Below are positions 52,501 to 62,699 of a stretch of 64,000 nt of DNA, piece by piece. Every line of letters begins with the position of its first letter. The first letter of the stretch is position 1. Under the pieces are notes generated by a model. The model did not search any database. It saw nothing but the letters and a program-made list of their open reading frames with translations, and had not been told where the DNA came from. Both the position numbers and the translations under genes were made by a program. The DNA is from Undaria pinnatifida (taxonomy: Eukaryota > Sar > Phaeophyceae > Laminariales > Alariaceae), in assembly GCA_012845835.1 (NCBI GenBank), contig JABAKD010000002.1:1-64000 (forward strand). Reading direction: 5' to 3'.

Positions 52501-53870
52501 TAATCGATGTTGGATCTTCAAGGGGGGAGACACCACAAAAGGACAACACACAAAACAATTGTTTCAGTAAGTCGAGTTTCCACAAATCGGTCTCCTTTGC
52601 ACATATATATACATCAATGGCAGGAGCCAGATACGCAAACCCTCCACGCATAGAATCGACCAAACTCAAATTCCTGGTGAGTTATTCCTAAAACTTTGAG
52701 CTTCTCACGCGTCGGGTCACATCTTCACATCTCGCGGGTCGGGGAGGGTCGGAGTGACACGACCCGAGCCGTGATATTTAAAAACGAAAAGATCCGACCC
52801 GACAAACCCCGTGATATTTCCCAAACCTATTGACCTGGTCCGACCTACTGAGAAAACCAGTGATAAGAACGCCAACCTAAGATTCTCGATAACAAAATCG
52901 GGAGCCGCTATAGTACTGAATTTAGTGTGGAACACACCCTATCTGAAATAAGAAACCCAGCCTGAGCCAGCGTCACTGTTAGGTGTCCAGTACTTGTGTA
53001 AGTATTAATTTCATCATATTACTAATGCAAACTTTACCCTACTGCAACGAACAATAAGGTGTGCCGCCGAATCTTGCACACAGTTGTACACAAAAAAAAA
53101 CAAATCGTGAACCACAAGGATATCGTTAAAAATCTCAGCTTCCTCCTGTACGAGCGATTTCTATTAATAGTCACTCTGTAAACGTGGAGCGAGGGGGTAA
53201 GGCACGGTTACTGTACAAGGTTGCACGATGACTTAGCTGCTGAGTTAGCTGGTGAGTGAGATGGGTCACCCCTAAGGCAGCCGGGAACTTGCAAAGGCTT
53301 ACTTTGACGTACATAGTCTTCCGTTACATACTCTCGGGCGTAGTCTCGGACCACAGAGACTCCCGACGATAGCAAACCATTGAAATACTCCAACTCTGAG
53401 ATCACCCCGACACTTTTATGTATGATCTCATACAGTACCCTGGCCTGGCTGTTTCTGCTGGTTTACGCGCACTATACCCACGTCCTCTGGGTTATCGCGG
53501 GTGTACACCCTGGGTGACGCTGAATATTTCCACTCACCCTCTCTACGAACAAGCACCGCATAGACTTTACCCTAAAGTACTCGGGTATCTACTCGAGTTT
53601 GTCCAAAACAACCAGGTTTGGTACCCCGGTAACCCGAGTATAGAGTAAATCTCTGCTCTACAAACCCTTCGAACCGTTCACCGACAATATAGCGCCATTC
53701 AGGATGGAAATGCCTCCAAACGATCGAAAAAACACATCACCAGCAAGAGAAGCCCCTGCCCTCCGCCCAAAATCAGCATACGTCACGAGGTGTTGCACAT
53801 GCCGTATTCGCGTGTCACGACGTTATGTTCTGCTTCATGACCACCACAGTAGTCCTAGGGACGATTTAGC
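52500..53870. other. Unassigned DNA
   Basis: CCGACCCG-type phrases (52725-52850) and GGGTATAC/CTCGGGTATC-type phrases (53400-53640) give weak repeats. No coding segment was recognised. Confidence 0.3.
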
Positions 53871-53894
53871 CCAAACCAACCAAATCGACTTGCT

Positions 53895-54003
53895 ATTATC
53901 AATATTAGTAGGAAGATTAATAGGAATATTAATAGGAGTATTAATAGGAATATTAATAGGAGTATTAATAGGAATATTAATAGCAATATTAATAGGAAGA
54001 GTT
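53895..54003. repeat. (AATATTAATAGG)n minisatellite
   Basis: A 12-bp unit, alternating AATATTAATAGG and AGTATTAATAGG, about eight times. The (LIGI/LIGV)n peptide in one frame is a by-product. Confidence 0.9.
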
Positions 54004-54106
54004 GCAACTCCCTAACAACTGCACCCCGCGCTCCGGGGAAAAACTACTTGGAATTAGAGTTGGCTCATATTTGCAGTGGCCACCGGGGTTGGCGAGAATG
54101 TTTAGT

Positions 54107-54304
54107 CTATGGAATTACAGTTCTATACACTTCGGAGGTGGTGACAAGGGCTAGCAACAAAGCAAGCGTATACGCCCCATTATTACGTGCGTGTTTTAGC
54201 AGTGGCCCACCAACCTTAACATTGTAAAGACGAGGGTTGCTGGCCTGTCGCATCATGGCGAGGTTTCCTTCGATAGACACGTCCCCCTTTGCTGCGATGG
54301 GTTT
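54107..54304 (-). CDS. Candidate terminal exon, function unknown
   Basis: After GGTGTTCTATTTGCAG a frame opens with KPIAAKGDVSIEGNLAMM, then RQASNPRLYNVKVGGPLLK and NNGAYTLALLLALVTTSEVY, and stops at 54107-54109. The composition is protein-like, with a short hydrophobic segment near the end. Alternative donors at 54220 (GTTAAG) and 54214 (GTTGGT) would make it an internal exon. No family is recognised. Confidence 0.4.
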   Translation of the reverse strand, partial: KPIAAKGDVSIEGNLAMMRQASNPRLYNVKVGGPLLKHARNNGAYTLALLLALVTTSEVYRTVIP

Positions 54305-54369
54305 CTGCAAATAGAACACCTGACATAGCACGAAAGGGGAGGGAGGTGGTTCAAAGCACGGTGTTTCAA

Positions 54370-54610
54370 AACTTCACGCACAGGTCGCGTTGCCTCATTT
54401 TAGCTTCATGTTGCCTCTTTTTCCCCTACTGTAGTATTGTCTCACTTAGTCTCATTTGGTCTCATTTGGTCTCACTACTGCCGCCATGTTGCCAAGGTTT
54501 TAGTTATGTTGCCTCATTTCGCCGCAGTTCGCCTCGTCTGATCTCATTGTGCCTCTTGTTGCATCATGCGGCTTCATTTGGCCTCGGTGAGTAGCCTTAT
54601 ATGGCCTCAT
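54370..54610. repeat. Degenerate GCCTCATTT/GTCTCATTTG repeat
   Basis: TTGCCTCATTT, GTCTCATTTG and TTCGCCTCGTC-like phrases recur about 14 times with spacing of 10-25 bp. Confidence 0.6.
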
Positions 54611-54699
54611 ATTGCCAGCACAGCACCAATGACGGCAACACACGAACCAAGCATTCAAGTATTTAATCAGCCAATCAACTAATCAAGCAATCAACAAAT

Positions 54700-55240
54700 C
54701 AATGCTAAGGCAGAGGTGCAGCAAGCGTCCAGCGATTGTTTTTATTGTTTTCTTGTTCTTATTGTTATTTTTTTATTGTTTTCATTGTTTTTACTGTTTT
54801 TATTGCATTAATGATTTTTCGGAGGCTCCTCACTTGAGTAGGTCCTATGCTAAAACATACGCTAAAACATATGCTAAAACATGTGCTATTTTAGCTAAAA
54901 CATATACATACAGAAAGATACATAAACATACATGAGCATATATAAACATACATAAACATACATAAACATGCATGACCATATATAAACATACATAAACATA
55001 CATAAACATAGTCTATGACAGCATATAGAAACATACATAGTCTAAACATATAATAGCATATATAAACATACATTAAAGAGATATAAACATACATAAACAT
55101 ACGTAAACACGCATAAACATACGTAAACATACATATAATCATGAAATCATGAAATCATGAAATCATGAACTCATGAAATCATGAAATCATGAAATCATAA
55201 GATCTTAAATCACAAAATCTTAAAATCAAAAAAATGTCCC
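54700..55240. repeat. Simple arrays: TTTATTGTTT, CTAAAACATA, ACATACATAA, TGAAATCA
   Basis: Four different arrays follow one another. TGAGTAGG near 54835 follows GGAGGCTCCTCACT, a family F phrase, so they may be expansions inside one or more family F copies. Confidence 0.75.
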
Positions 55241-55359
55241 ACCCAACACGACTAAAACAAAAGTGATATCCGGCGAAGAACACGTCAATCCCATGTTCCA
55301 TTCATAGGTCCTAGGCGTAAAACAAAGCATTTCGCGAACAGTAAATCGTAGTGAACTTC

Positions 55360-55510
55360 GAACGAGTTTGCCTTTGGGCTAAGGAGCCCCGTCATGCAGA
55401 AAATGCTTGTTATACCAATACTAATAGAACTACTAGTACTACTACTAGTATTAACCAAAAAAGTGCTATGATAAAAGGATTAATGTCGCTCTATCGCAGC
55501 ACGAGTTGCA
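55360..55510 (+). repeat. Dispersed family F fragment with an ACTACTAGT array
   Basis: AAGGAGCCCCGTCATGCAG is followed by an ACTACTAGT array (55425-55455), then AACCAAAAAAGTGCTATG. The insert is at a third position, between GAGCCCCGTCAT and the GCTAcc end. Confidence 0.5.
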
Positions 55511-55739
55511 CGCCAAACGGAGTAAGGAATCCGGGGGTCTCAACGGAGTAAGGAATCCGGGAGTCTCGAAACGATTGGCAAACAACCAAGCACAGTCATC
55601 GAACACACCAGTATATATTTCCCCATGATACGTACCAACTACATGTACGATACAAAGAGTGGAAATATGAATTGTACGTCAACCATGAGCATCGAACCAA
55701 TTCCACCGTGGGGGGGTTGGTTACGTTCGTGTTGTTTGG

Positions 55740-55805
55740 GGGCGTTTCATTTGCAGTTAGTGGCTCGGGGTCACTCACGCAAGTGACAGATACCCCCTGT
55801 TCCCT
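55740..55805 (+). repeat. Single family B end
   Basis: GCGTTTCATTTGCAG, GTGGCTCGGGGTCACTC and GCAAGTGACAGATACCCCC followed by GTTCCCTTGCGG match the end at 4262 and its inner flank. Confidence 0.5.
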
Positions 55806-56164
55806 TGCGGTGTTAAGCTTCAAGTTTTGGTGCTCTTACCTAACACTGTTTTATTATTATTTATTTTTTTTTGGCGATGTGAAATCCTTACTGTAATGAG
55901 ATGGTCTACGCTTCGCTGCGCCGAACATATCACGTAAAGTATATTGGACAGTGAGGTACAGAGTCACTCGTGCGACTAAGGAAGTATGATAGTATGATAT
56001 AATAGTATGGTGTGATAGTATGATATGTTAGTAATATGGTATAATAGCATGGTATTTAAAGCTCAAACCCGTTCGTGAAAATCGGAGTACATCAAAACAT
56101 CATCATACAATAAATAAGATCATCATAACATCCTCCCTACCGCACTCTTGGTCGCCATGGTACC

Positions 56165-56630
56165 TTATACTCGTAATGGTACCTTATCAAGGTACCCTAC
56201 CCTATAATAGTATGGTACCCTAAAATAGTACTGTACCCTACATAGTACCGTATATGATACCCTATGCAATACCCTATATAATAGTACCGTATAGAATACC
56301 CAATACAAGTATCCTATATAATAGTACCGTATATAATACCCTATATAATACCCTATAAAATACCCGATATAATACCCGATATAATACCCGATATAATACC
56401 CGCTATAATACCCGATATACCACCATATATAATACCCTACATTATACCCGATATAATACCCGATATAATGCCCGATATAATACCCCGATATAACACCCGA
56501 CATAATACCCGATATAATACCAGATATAATACTCGATATAATATCAGATATAATACCCGATATAATACCCGATATAATACCCGATAATCTACCAGATATA
56601 ATACCCGATATAAATCTATATATCTTAGTT
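56165..56630. repeat. (ATAATACCCGAT)n minisatellite, part 1
   Basis: 12-13 bp units, about 35, with changes between CCCGAT, CCCTAT and CAGATAT. The tyrosine/isoleucine-rich frames across it are artefacts. Confidence 0.9.
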
Positions 56631-56656
56631 CGCTTATCACATATGCACATCCTTAC

Positions 56657-56827
56657 GTCTGCGGATATCTCCCGCCTCTGACCGCCTTTCCGCGCGGTTT
56701 CTTCGCTGAGGCGTGCCCCCGCCTCGCCTGCAACCACCGGCTCAGCTGATCCGCCCGCTCGGCGCCGTAGCGCGCGCGCGAGGCCTCGACGTCGAGATCT
56801 ACGACGAGATCTCCGAAAAATCGTGCC
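56657..56827 (-). CDS. Candidate internal exon, function unknown
   Basis: A GC-rich 171-bp (57-codon) block in very AT-rich repeats, bounded by GTCTCACAG and donor GTAAGG. One frame reads ARFFGDLVVDLDVEASRARY, GAERADQLSRWLQARRG and SAKKPRGKAVRGGRYPQT. Two other frames are also open, so frame and function are uncertain. It is on the strand of the PRMT exons but does not resemble the PRMT C-terminus. Confidence 0.35.
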
Positions 56828-57025
56828 CTGTGAGACGTTTGGTGCGTAGTCTGCACACAGGGCTAATGTCTTCGCGTTATTTCTTCGGTACGTGTTCTGT
56901 GACCTCCGACACACGGGGGGGGGTCGATTACCTGACCGGCGTCGCCATTGTAAAGGCCACTAAGCGAGGTTTGTGCTAGGATCTGGGGAAGAAAGGTTCG
57001 TAATCCCCGAGAACACATGCCACCC

Positions 57026-57467
57026 AGGCGTAGTGGAGAACTGCGAACTCTCAATATTTTTGAACCCCCGGTAGTCTACAGCAGCACGTATACATGTACA
57101 TGATGTACAGCAGTAGCTGAAGCTATGATGAGCCTGCAGCATCACGAAGCTACAAATGGTATATGCACAGCAGCATCACGAAGCTACAAATGGTATATGC
57201 ACAGCAGAATCACGAAGCTACAAATGGTATATGCACAGCAGCAGCTAGGCGTCGTGGAGAACTGCGAACTCTCAATATTTTTGAACCCCCGGTAGTCTAC
57301 AGCAGCGCGTACATGTACATGATGTACAGCAGTAGCTGAAGCTATGATGAGCCTGCAGCATCACCAAGCTACAAATGGTATATGCACAGCAGCATCACGA
57401 AGCTACAAATGGTATATGCACAGCAGCATCACGAAGCTACAAACGGTATATGCACAGCAGCAGCTGT
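57026..57467. repeat. 221-bp tandem duplication with inner ~35-bp repeats
   Basis: AGGCGTAGTGGAGAACTGCG at 57026 and AGGCGTCGTGGAGAACTGCG at 57247 start two units. Each contains AGCATCACGAAGCTACAAAT then GGTATATGCAC three times. Units are about 97% identical, so the duplication is recent. Confidence 0.9.
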
Positions 57468-57623
57468 GGCCGCGCCTTTCTGCGTAGCAACGCAGAGCGT
57501 CACCCAGCTGGGGTGAACCGCCATGCTCTCCCATAATTTCCAGGCTGCTTTCTCGCATTGTTCCGCCGCACACGGGAAATCGGGAAAAATTTGTCGGCAT
57601 TTTCCCTTTCCAGTATCTCCCAT
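57429..57623 (-). other. Short unrecognised frame next to the 221-bp repeat
   Basis: ATG at 57623 opens CRQIFPDFPCAAEQCEKAAW and KLWESMAVHPSWVTLC before entering the repeat. It is protein-like but has no known motif. The lower part overlaps repeat DNA. Confidence 0.2.
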
Positions 57624-57724
57624 ATATGAATTAACAAACTTCGTCTAACTCTTGGCATTACTTCATACCCTCTTAATATTTACTATCCTGCGCTGCGACC
57701 GGCGGCCGTCCAGGCCGCCGGCGT

Positions 57725-57865
57725 AGCCCCTTGTACTACCAGATATAATACTCGATACAATACCCTATACAATATACCTATATAATATCCTATGTAATAC
57801 CCTATAATACCCGATATAATACCCGATAGAATACCCTATATAATACCCGATAGAATTCCCTACAC
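57725..57865. repeat. (ATAATACCCGAT)n minisatellite, part 2
   Basis: ACCAGATATAATACTCGATA and further 12-13 bp units resume 1.1 kb after part 1, with the same variants. Confidence 0.85.
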
Positions 57866-58787
57866 AATGCCCAATCCTTGCTTGCTACCATTGCTTTGTC
57901 CGAATCCTTCCCTTCTATTGGTGATGTTTGCTTGAGGTACGGGTTGGGGTTGGGGGTTATGAGGTTTAACAATGATTAGGGTCAGGATTATACGCTTGGA
58001 TAAAAAAAGGATTCACAAGCCGACGCGAGTCGACGAGGGAAGAAAATGCTGAATCGTTCTCACGATAAAAATGAAGGCACGTCACGTAGTGGGGAGGGGG
58101 GGGGAGGGCCCGCTATGTGACTTCGGATCTGAGTTACTACTGGAAGGGAGAGCCAGAGTAATGCGGTAAATGGGACGAAGAAAAAAAAAGAAGGGGAGAT
58201 AGAGCCCCTCTAGAATTAGTAGAACCCCTCGGTGGCAGAACGGTAATTCCCATTTTCCTTCTGTCATCCGACATGTGAACGATGCTGGTCGGTGGCATAT
58301 GTCGGGTATGTCATAGGCTCTTCGCGGACATGGTACCGCAGTACCGGTACTTTTATCGCCGAAAATCGGCTACTCGCATGCGCCAGGCATCATAGCGGCA
58401 ACGACGCACACACAAAGCTCACAGTGTCCAATGAGCAATAAGGAACACACAACAAGTCTGCACCATCTGTTTTGCGTTCTTGAGCACGCTGCCTGCAGGT
58501 ATATTTTAAATGGTCGAATGCATGAAATTGTTCCAACGAACCATGTACAAAAACGGAACAACAGACTGCCGCAAAAATCCTACCAGGTACACATTTTGTT
58601 TTTGTTTTTGTCACGTGTACTATGTTCATAAGGCCACAAAAATCGTACCCGTATTTGCTTTTTTTTACTCGTACTACTTCTATTAATAGCTACGCCCACA
58701 GTCTTCGTTGTTTTTATTGTACCATATCATATCATATCATACTAACAGAAAAAAACATAGCTCGGGTAAAACCCTGTGCGTGCTGAC

Positions 58788-58999
58788 CTGCTGTCCCCAA
58801 TGCGTGTAACCCGCCACCGGAGAAGTGGAGAACTCGACAGGCCTCAACAAGGGGGCGATATCGTCGCGTCCCCTGAAAGAAACGTCGAACCATCCGGCGA
58901 AACCCGTCACAGGAGGGGCGCCGTTCTCCAAAGGGAATGAGAACTCGGTCTCACCCAGGCCCTTCGTATCTTCCAATGTGCATGTGTGCAGGTCCAGCT
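58788..58999 (-). CDS. Protein arginine methyltransferase (PRMT), late exon
   Basis: A 212-bp exon after a long C/T tract ending CTAG and before donor GTCAGC. It carries two bases plus 70 codons: LDLHTCTLEDTKG, ETEFSFPLENG, TGFAGWFDVSFRG, VEFSTSPVAGYTHWGQQ. GF-GWFD-x-F and STSP...THW-Q are conserved in the C-terminal beta-barrel of type I PRMTs. THW is the loop that closes the active site. Known: PRMTs transfer methyl from S-adenosylmethionine to arginine in histones and RNA-binding proteins. It ends in phase 0. The last exon, with the barrel's final strands, was not found downstream. Confidence 0.8.
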
Positions 59000-60125
59000 C
59001 TAGCCGTGGCGGGGGGGAGATGGGGGAGGGGAGGGGGGGCGGGGGGGCACATCAGTACAGTGCGTGTGTGTATCTTAACGTTAAGCTGTGTCTACACCTC
59101 GACATTAAGCACACCCACTGTCCGAGCCGAATCTCGTAATAGAGAGATAGAACCTCTGTGGTCACAAACTACTGCAGAGAGAGATGTATCGCACATGCAG
59201 TAAGGGGACTCGGTGATGCAATGCCAAGCGCAATCAATACCAATACGAAAGCGGGGCACAAGCAAGCCAGCACACCAGACAACTTGCAAGGAAGGGAAAA
59301 TAAAAGACAGAAAAACAACTGGGTACCCCTTTAGAACTGCAAAAAGTATCCCACATTACTTCCAATATTTGTCGGACACAAACATACGTAACCAAAGGTA
59401 ACCTTATAATAACGATATCCTATTGGAGTTACAAAACGAATTAATAAGAAATTAGTAAAAAGTCACTAACGCCACCCCGTAAAAGAGGCCAAAACAAGCG
59501 CTCTTCACTACACCTCGCTCCTACCTGTGGAGGGAAATATATAGCCTTCACTATACGCGGGGAAGGGCAACTCGAACGCTCTTACATCCCGAATTATGTT
59601 AAGCTGCACGCTCTTGAATCGGTGTATCCACTGCGAATCAGCAACTAACATGACCCGGTCTTGCCGTCGTCTTGCTGTCGTCTTGCCGTCGCCTTGCTGT
59701 CGCCTTGCCGTCGTCTTGCCGTAATAGGCGGCAACGGTAGAGGTGGCGTATTCCCGTACGAAAGACGGGAGGCGATAACGCTTAGTACCTAGTCTGGTAC
59801 AGCTCACTGTATGCGTGATAGCCCTTGCCTGCGATCGGTTCGTTGTTTCCTGAGTTACGAAGGTGCTCGCTGCGTTTGAGCAACACGATCAACCCATACA
59901 CATCCCGCATTTCTACGGCGGCACTCTCGAATCAAACAAAAATAATAGGTTTGTAGTCACATTTTCTACAAACACGGATGCACGCCATACGTGTTCAGAC
60001 ACGCATTCGAGCAACACGCACCCCACCCGGTTGGAGTCACAAGTACCGCCCACCGACCCCCCCTCTCGTCTGCTTACAGCGTCACAATCGAACCGCATAC
60101 GAACTCTGTTTGTTTACAGCGACAA
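59000..60125. other. PRMT intron, first part
   Basis: Contains a G-rich tract at 59010-59050 (the C/T tract of the PRMT acceptor on the other strand) and a 12-bp array of CTTGCCGTCGTC/CTTGCTGTCGCC at 59660-59722. No other exon was recognised. Confidence 0.4.
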
Positions 60126-60205
60126 GATCAACCAATCAATCAATTAATCAATCAATCAACTAATCAATTAATCAATCAACCCATCAATCAATCAACCAAT
60201 CAATT

Positions 60206-60274
<69 letters not shown>

Positions 60275-60275
60275 A
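60126..60275. repeat. (AATC)n microsatellite
   Basis: AATCAATC with occasional AATT or ACCAATC for 150 bp, becoming perfect from 60205 to 60270. Confidence 0.9.
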
Positions 60276-60436
60276 TCAATCGAGGCCAACGCTACGATAA
60301 AGGGGCAGAGTCTACATTCTACGTTGTACATTGTATGCGCGGCTCTTTACTTAGCCCAACAACTGAATTTTAGTACGTGGTGACTGTGCACCACGACCAA
60401 AACTCCAACCGCCAACAAAAACACTAGTGAAGGACA

Positions 60437-60443
60437 ATGATCG

Positions 60444-60520
<77 letters not shown>
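60437..60520. repeat. (ATC)n microsatellite
   Basis: About 27 perfect ATC units. The poly-Ile and poly-Asp frames are artefacts. Confidence 0.95.
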
Positions 60521-60539
60521 GTGTACAGCCAAGGAACGC

Positions 60540-60640
60540 CGCAGTCACAAATGAGTGTCACACTATTATTACACTATTACTACACTATTATTGAACTATT
60601 ACTATACTATCATTACACTAATAGTACACTATTACTTCCA
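60540..60640. repeat. ACACTATTACT microsatellite
   Basis: ACACTATTATT and ACTATTACTAT-like units recur about nine times. Confidence 0.7.
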
Positions 60641-60835
60641 GTTATTTCGACTAAAACGCCCGACATGTTTTCAGCTACATATTCGACCAAAGCACCCCAG
60701 TTAACTTACAGCGACGCAATGAAACCCTACACATACCTCGTTCGTGTACAGCAGCGACAAATACACGCCATATGATATTATTACATTATAAGAGATACCG
60801 CCTGCAGCCGAAGAAATATTAATGACGGGGATACA

Positions 60836-60957
60836 ACCCAATACAATACAGTACAATACAATACAGTACAATACGATACAGTACAATACAATACAGTACA
60901 ATACAATACAGTACAGTACAATACAGTACAATACAATACAATGCAATACAATACAGG
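60836..60957. repeat. (ACAATACAGT)n microsatellite
   Basis: AATACAGTAC and AATACAATAC units alternate for about 120 bp. Confidence 0.9.
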
Positions 60958-61129
60958 ACACCTCAACCGAACAGCTATGAATACCAAAACCATAACGACA
61001 ACATTACAACATTAAAACATCGCTGTGTTTTACTCCAAAGTTGTCCGTTATATTGTATGCCCAAGGCCATGGAATCGTTGGTCTTAAGGGTTTTAGGCTA
61101 CCTTTCCATTCAAGTGTGTTTTTTTCGTT

Positions 61130-61905
61130 ACAGCCTGGTTCAAGTTAAAAGCGCGAAATGTATTCCCCGGCGAATGTCCACACCGTTTTTCGAGTCAGAC
61201 CGTGAAATTTTGCACACGTCTTCTATGTGCCGTTGCGAAGATCTTACCTATTGTTGTATTTTTTTGTTCTTCCCCCGTTTTTTCGTCAGTTACGATTTTT
61301 TGGAAAATGTGGACCACCCTGGACCAACACCGAACACTTTCAGCGAAAAAAAAAAAACGGAGGTCATGCAGGACACGTGTGCGGAATGTCAGGGTCTATC
61401 TCTCAAAAACGGCGTGGACGTTTGAACTGCTGTGCGTCAATGAGTAAGATGCGATATTTCCTTCAAATGACTACCAGGTAGCTTTTACTTTAGGATCCGC
61501 TCCCATTTTGATTCATGTTGAACGAACATAGGTAGGTCAGATCTTCGACTTTTTGCGCGAAAAAATCTACAGATATATATGCCTTCGAGTGCCTCCAACC
61601 GATTGAGGCCAAATGCGGCGCAAATTGTTCTTTTCGCCCCCGCTTGGAAAAAGCCTGAGTATTCTTGAAAAAATCGAAGGCTTGTCAATGGTCGATACCA
61701 GTTTCGCTCCCAGAGACAGCCCGAGGCCGGAATAAAAAAATGGGCCATGTCACCCTCTTACCCTGTTACCCTGTTCCCCTGTTCCACTGGCACTGGTCAT
61801 GGGGTCAATATGATACCAAATATTAATATCCACCCTTTCACTAGATATTGCGAGCGGCATTCGTGGGAGAGATAACTTCGGGTTTTTAACGTGAACCAAC
61901 TGGAA
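61130..61905. repeat. Imperfect foldback (inverted repeat) region
   Basis: GGTTCAAGTTAAAAGCGCG at 61137 resembles the reverse complement near 61900 (GGTTCACGTTAAAAACCCG). Similarity continues in pieces (GGCGAATGTCC against ACGAATGCCGC). AGATCTTACCTATTG at 61239 and TAGGTAGGTCAGATCT at 61530 form a second inner pair. It may be a decayed TIR element. No coding sequence was recognised. Confidence 0.35.
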
Positions 61906-62035
61906 AGAAAAAAGAAAGATCCTGAAGAGAGAGTAGACCCAGAACATACCAAAAATAATGGTCGGTTCCAGAACAATCATGGTTGGTTAGTTGGTCGCTG
62001 CACCCCTGCCGTAGCGCGTGTGTTATCGCACATCA

Positions 62036-62365
62036 CACATCACACATCACACATCACCGCATCACACATCAAACATCAAACATCACACATCACCGCATCA
62101 CACATCAAACATCAAACATCGAACATCAAACATCAAACATCAAACATCATACATCAAACATCAAACATCACCACAAATCACATAACATCACACATCACCG
62201 ATCACAGATCACCACACATCACCACACATCACCACACATCACCACACAACACCACACAACACCACACAACACCACACAACACCACACAACGCCACACAAC
62301 ACCACACAACAACACACAACACCACACATCACCAACCATCACCACACAACACCACACAACAGCAC
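62036..62365. repeat. ATCACACATC / ACACAACACC microsatellite
   Basis: CACATCACACAT units turn to CATCAAACAT, then to ACCACACAAC units over 330 bp, ending 24 bp before the PRMT donor at 62388. Confidence 0.9.
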
Positions 62366-62388
62366 ACGTTCGAAGCAAAATCACCCAC

Positions 62389-62561
62389 CCTTGACAACGG
62401 TTGGCCTCGAAACGACCTGGTCACCGGCCAGCTCGCGCCACAAGCTGCTCAAAGAGAAAAACTCTACGCACTCCGCGTCGTAAGCCTCGTCCAGCCCCGT
62501 CATATCCACGTCGTACTTCATCTTCGCATGTTCTGCGAACGACGACCAGCTCGAGAGTGCC
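62389..62561 (-). CDS. PRMT, preceding exon
   Basis: A 173-bp exon after TTTCTTTCCAG and before donor GTGGGT. It starts with one base completing a codon, then 57 codons ALSSWSSFAEHAKMKYDVDM, TGLDEAYDAECVEFFSLSSL, WRELAGDQVVSRPTVVK, plus one G. W...(Y)xVDM...L fits the start of the PRMT barrel (W...YGxDMS...L). Its last base plus the first two of 58999-58788 give GAG (Glu), so the two exons join cleanly across a 3.4-kb intron. The methyltransferase core lies upstream of this part and is not seen before 64000. Confidence 0.65.
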
Positions 62562-62609
62562 CTGGAAAGAAAATCGAAACAGGATATAATTTCATAATGT
62601 TAATACAGA

Positions 62610-62636
62610 GAGCGGGGGGGGGGAGGGGGGGGGCAA
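62610..62636. repeat. G-rich tract
   Basis: GGGGGGGG-AGGGGGGGGG run just upstream of the PRMT exon's acceptor tract (on the other strand). Confidence 0.8.
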
Positions 62637-62673
62637 GCAAGATGAGATGGAACAACCATCAAGAAAGGACATC

Positions 62674-62699
62674 AAGGGTTAGGGTTAGGGTTAGGGTTG
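62674..62699. repeat. Interstitial telomere-type tract
   Basis: Four TTAGGG units (GGGTTAGGGTTAGGGTTAGG), isolated from any other telomeric DNA. Confidence 0.85.

Noticed and set aside
53704..54015. Membrane protein with (LIGI)n helices
   Set aside because: The hydrophobic run is encoded by a 12-bp minisatellite. The part before it has no motif.
60347..60775. Poly-Asp and poly-Ile proteins
   Set aside because: They are translations of an (ATC)n microsatellite in different frames.
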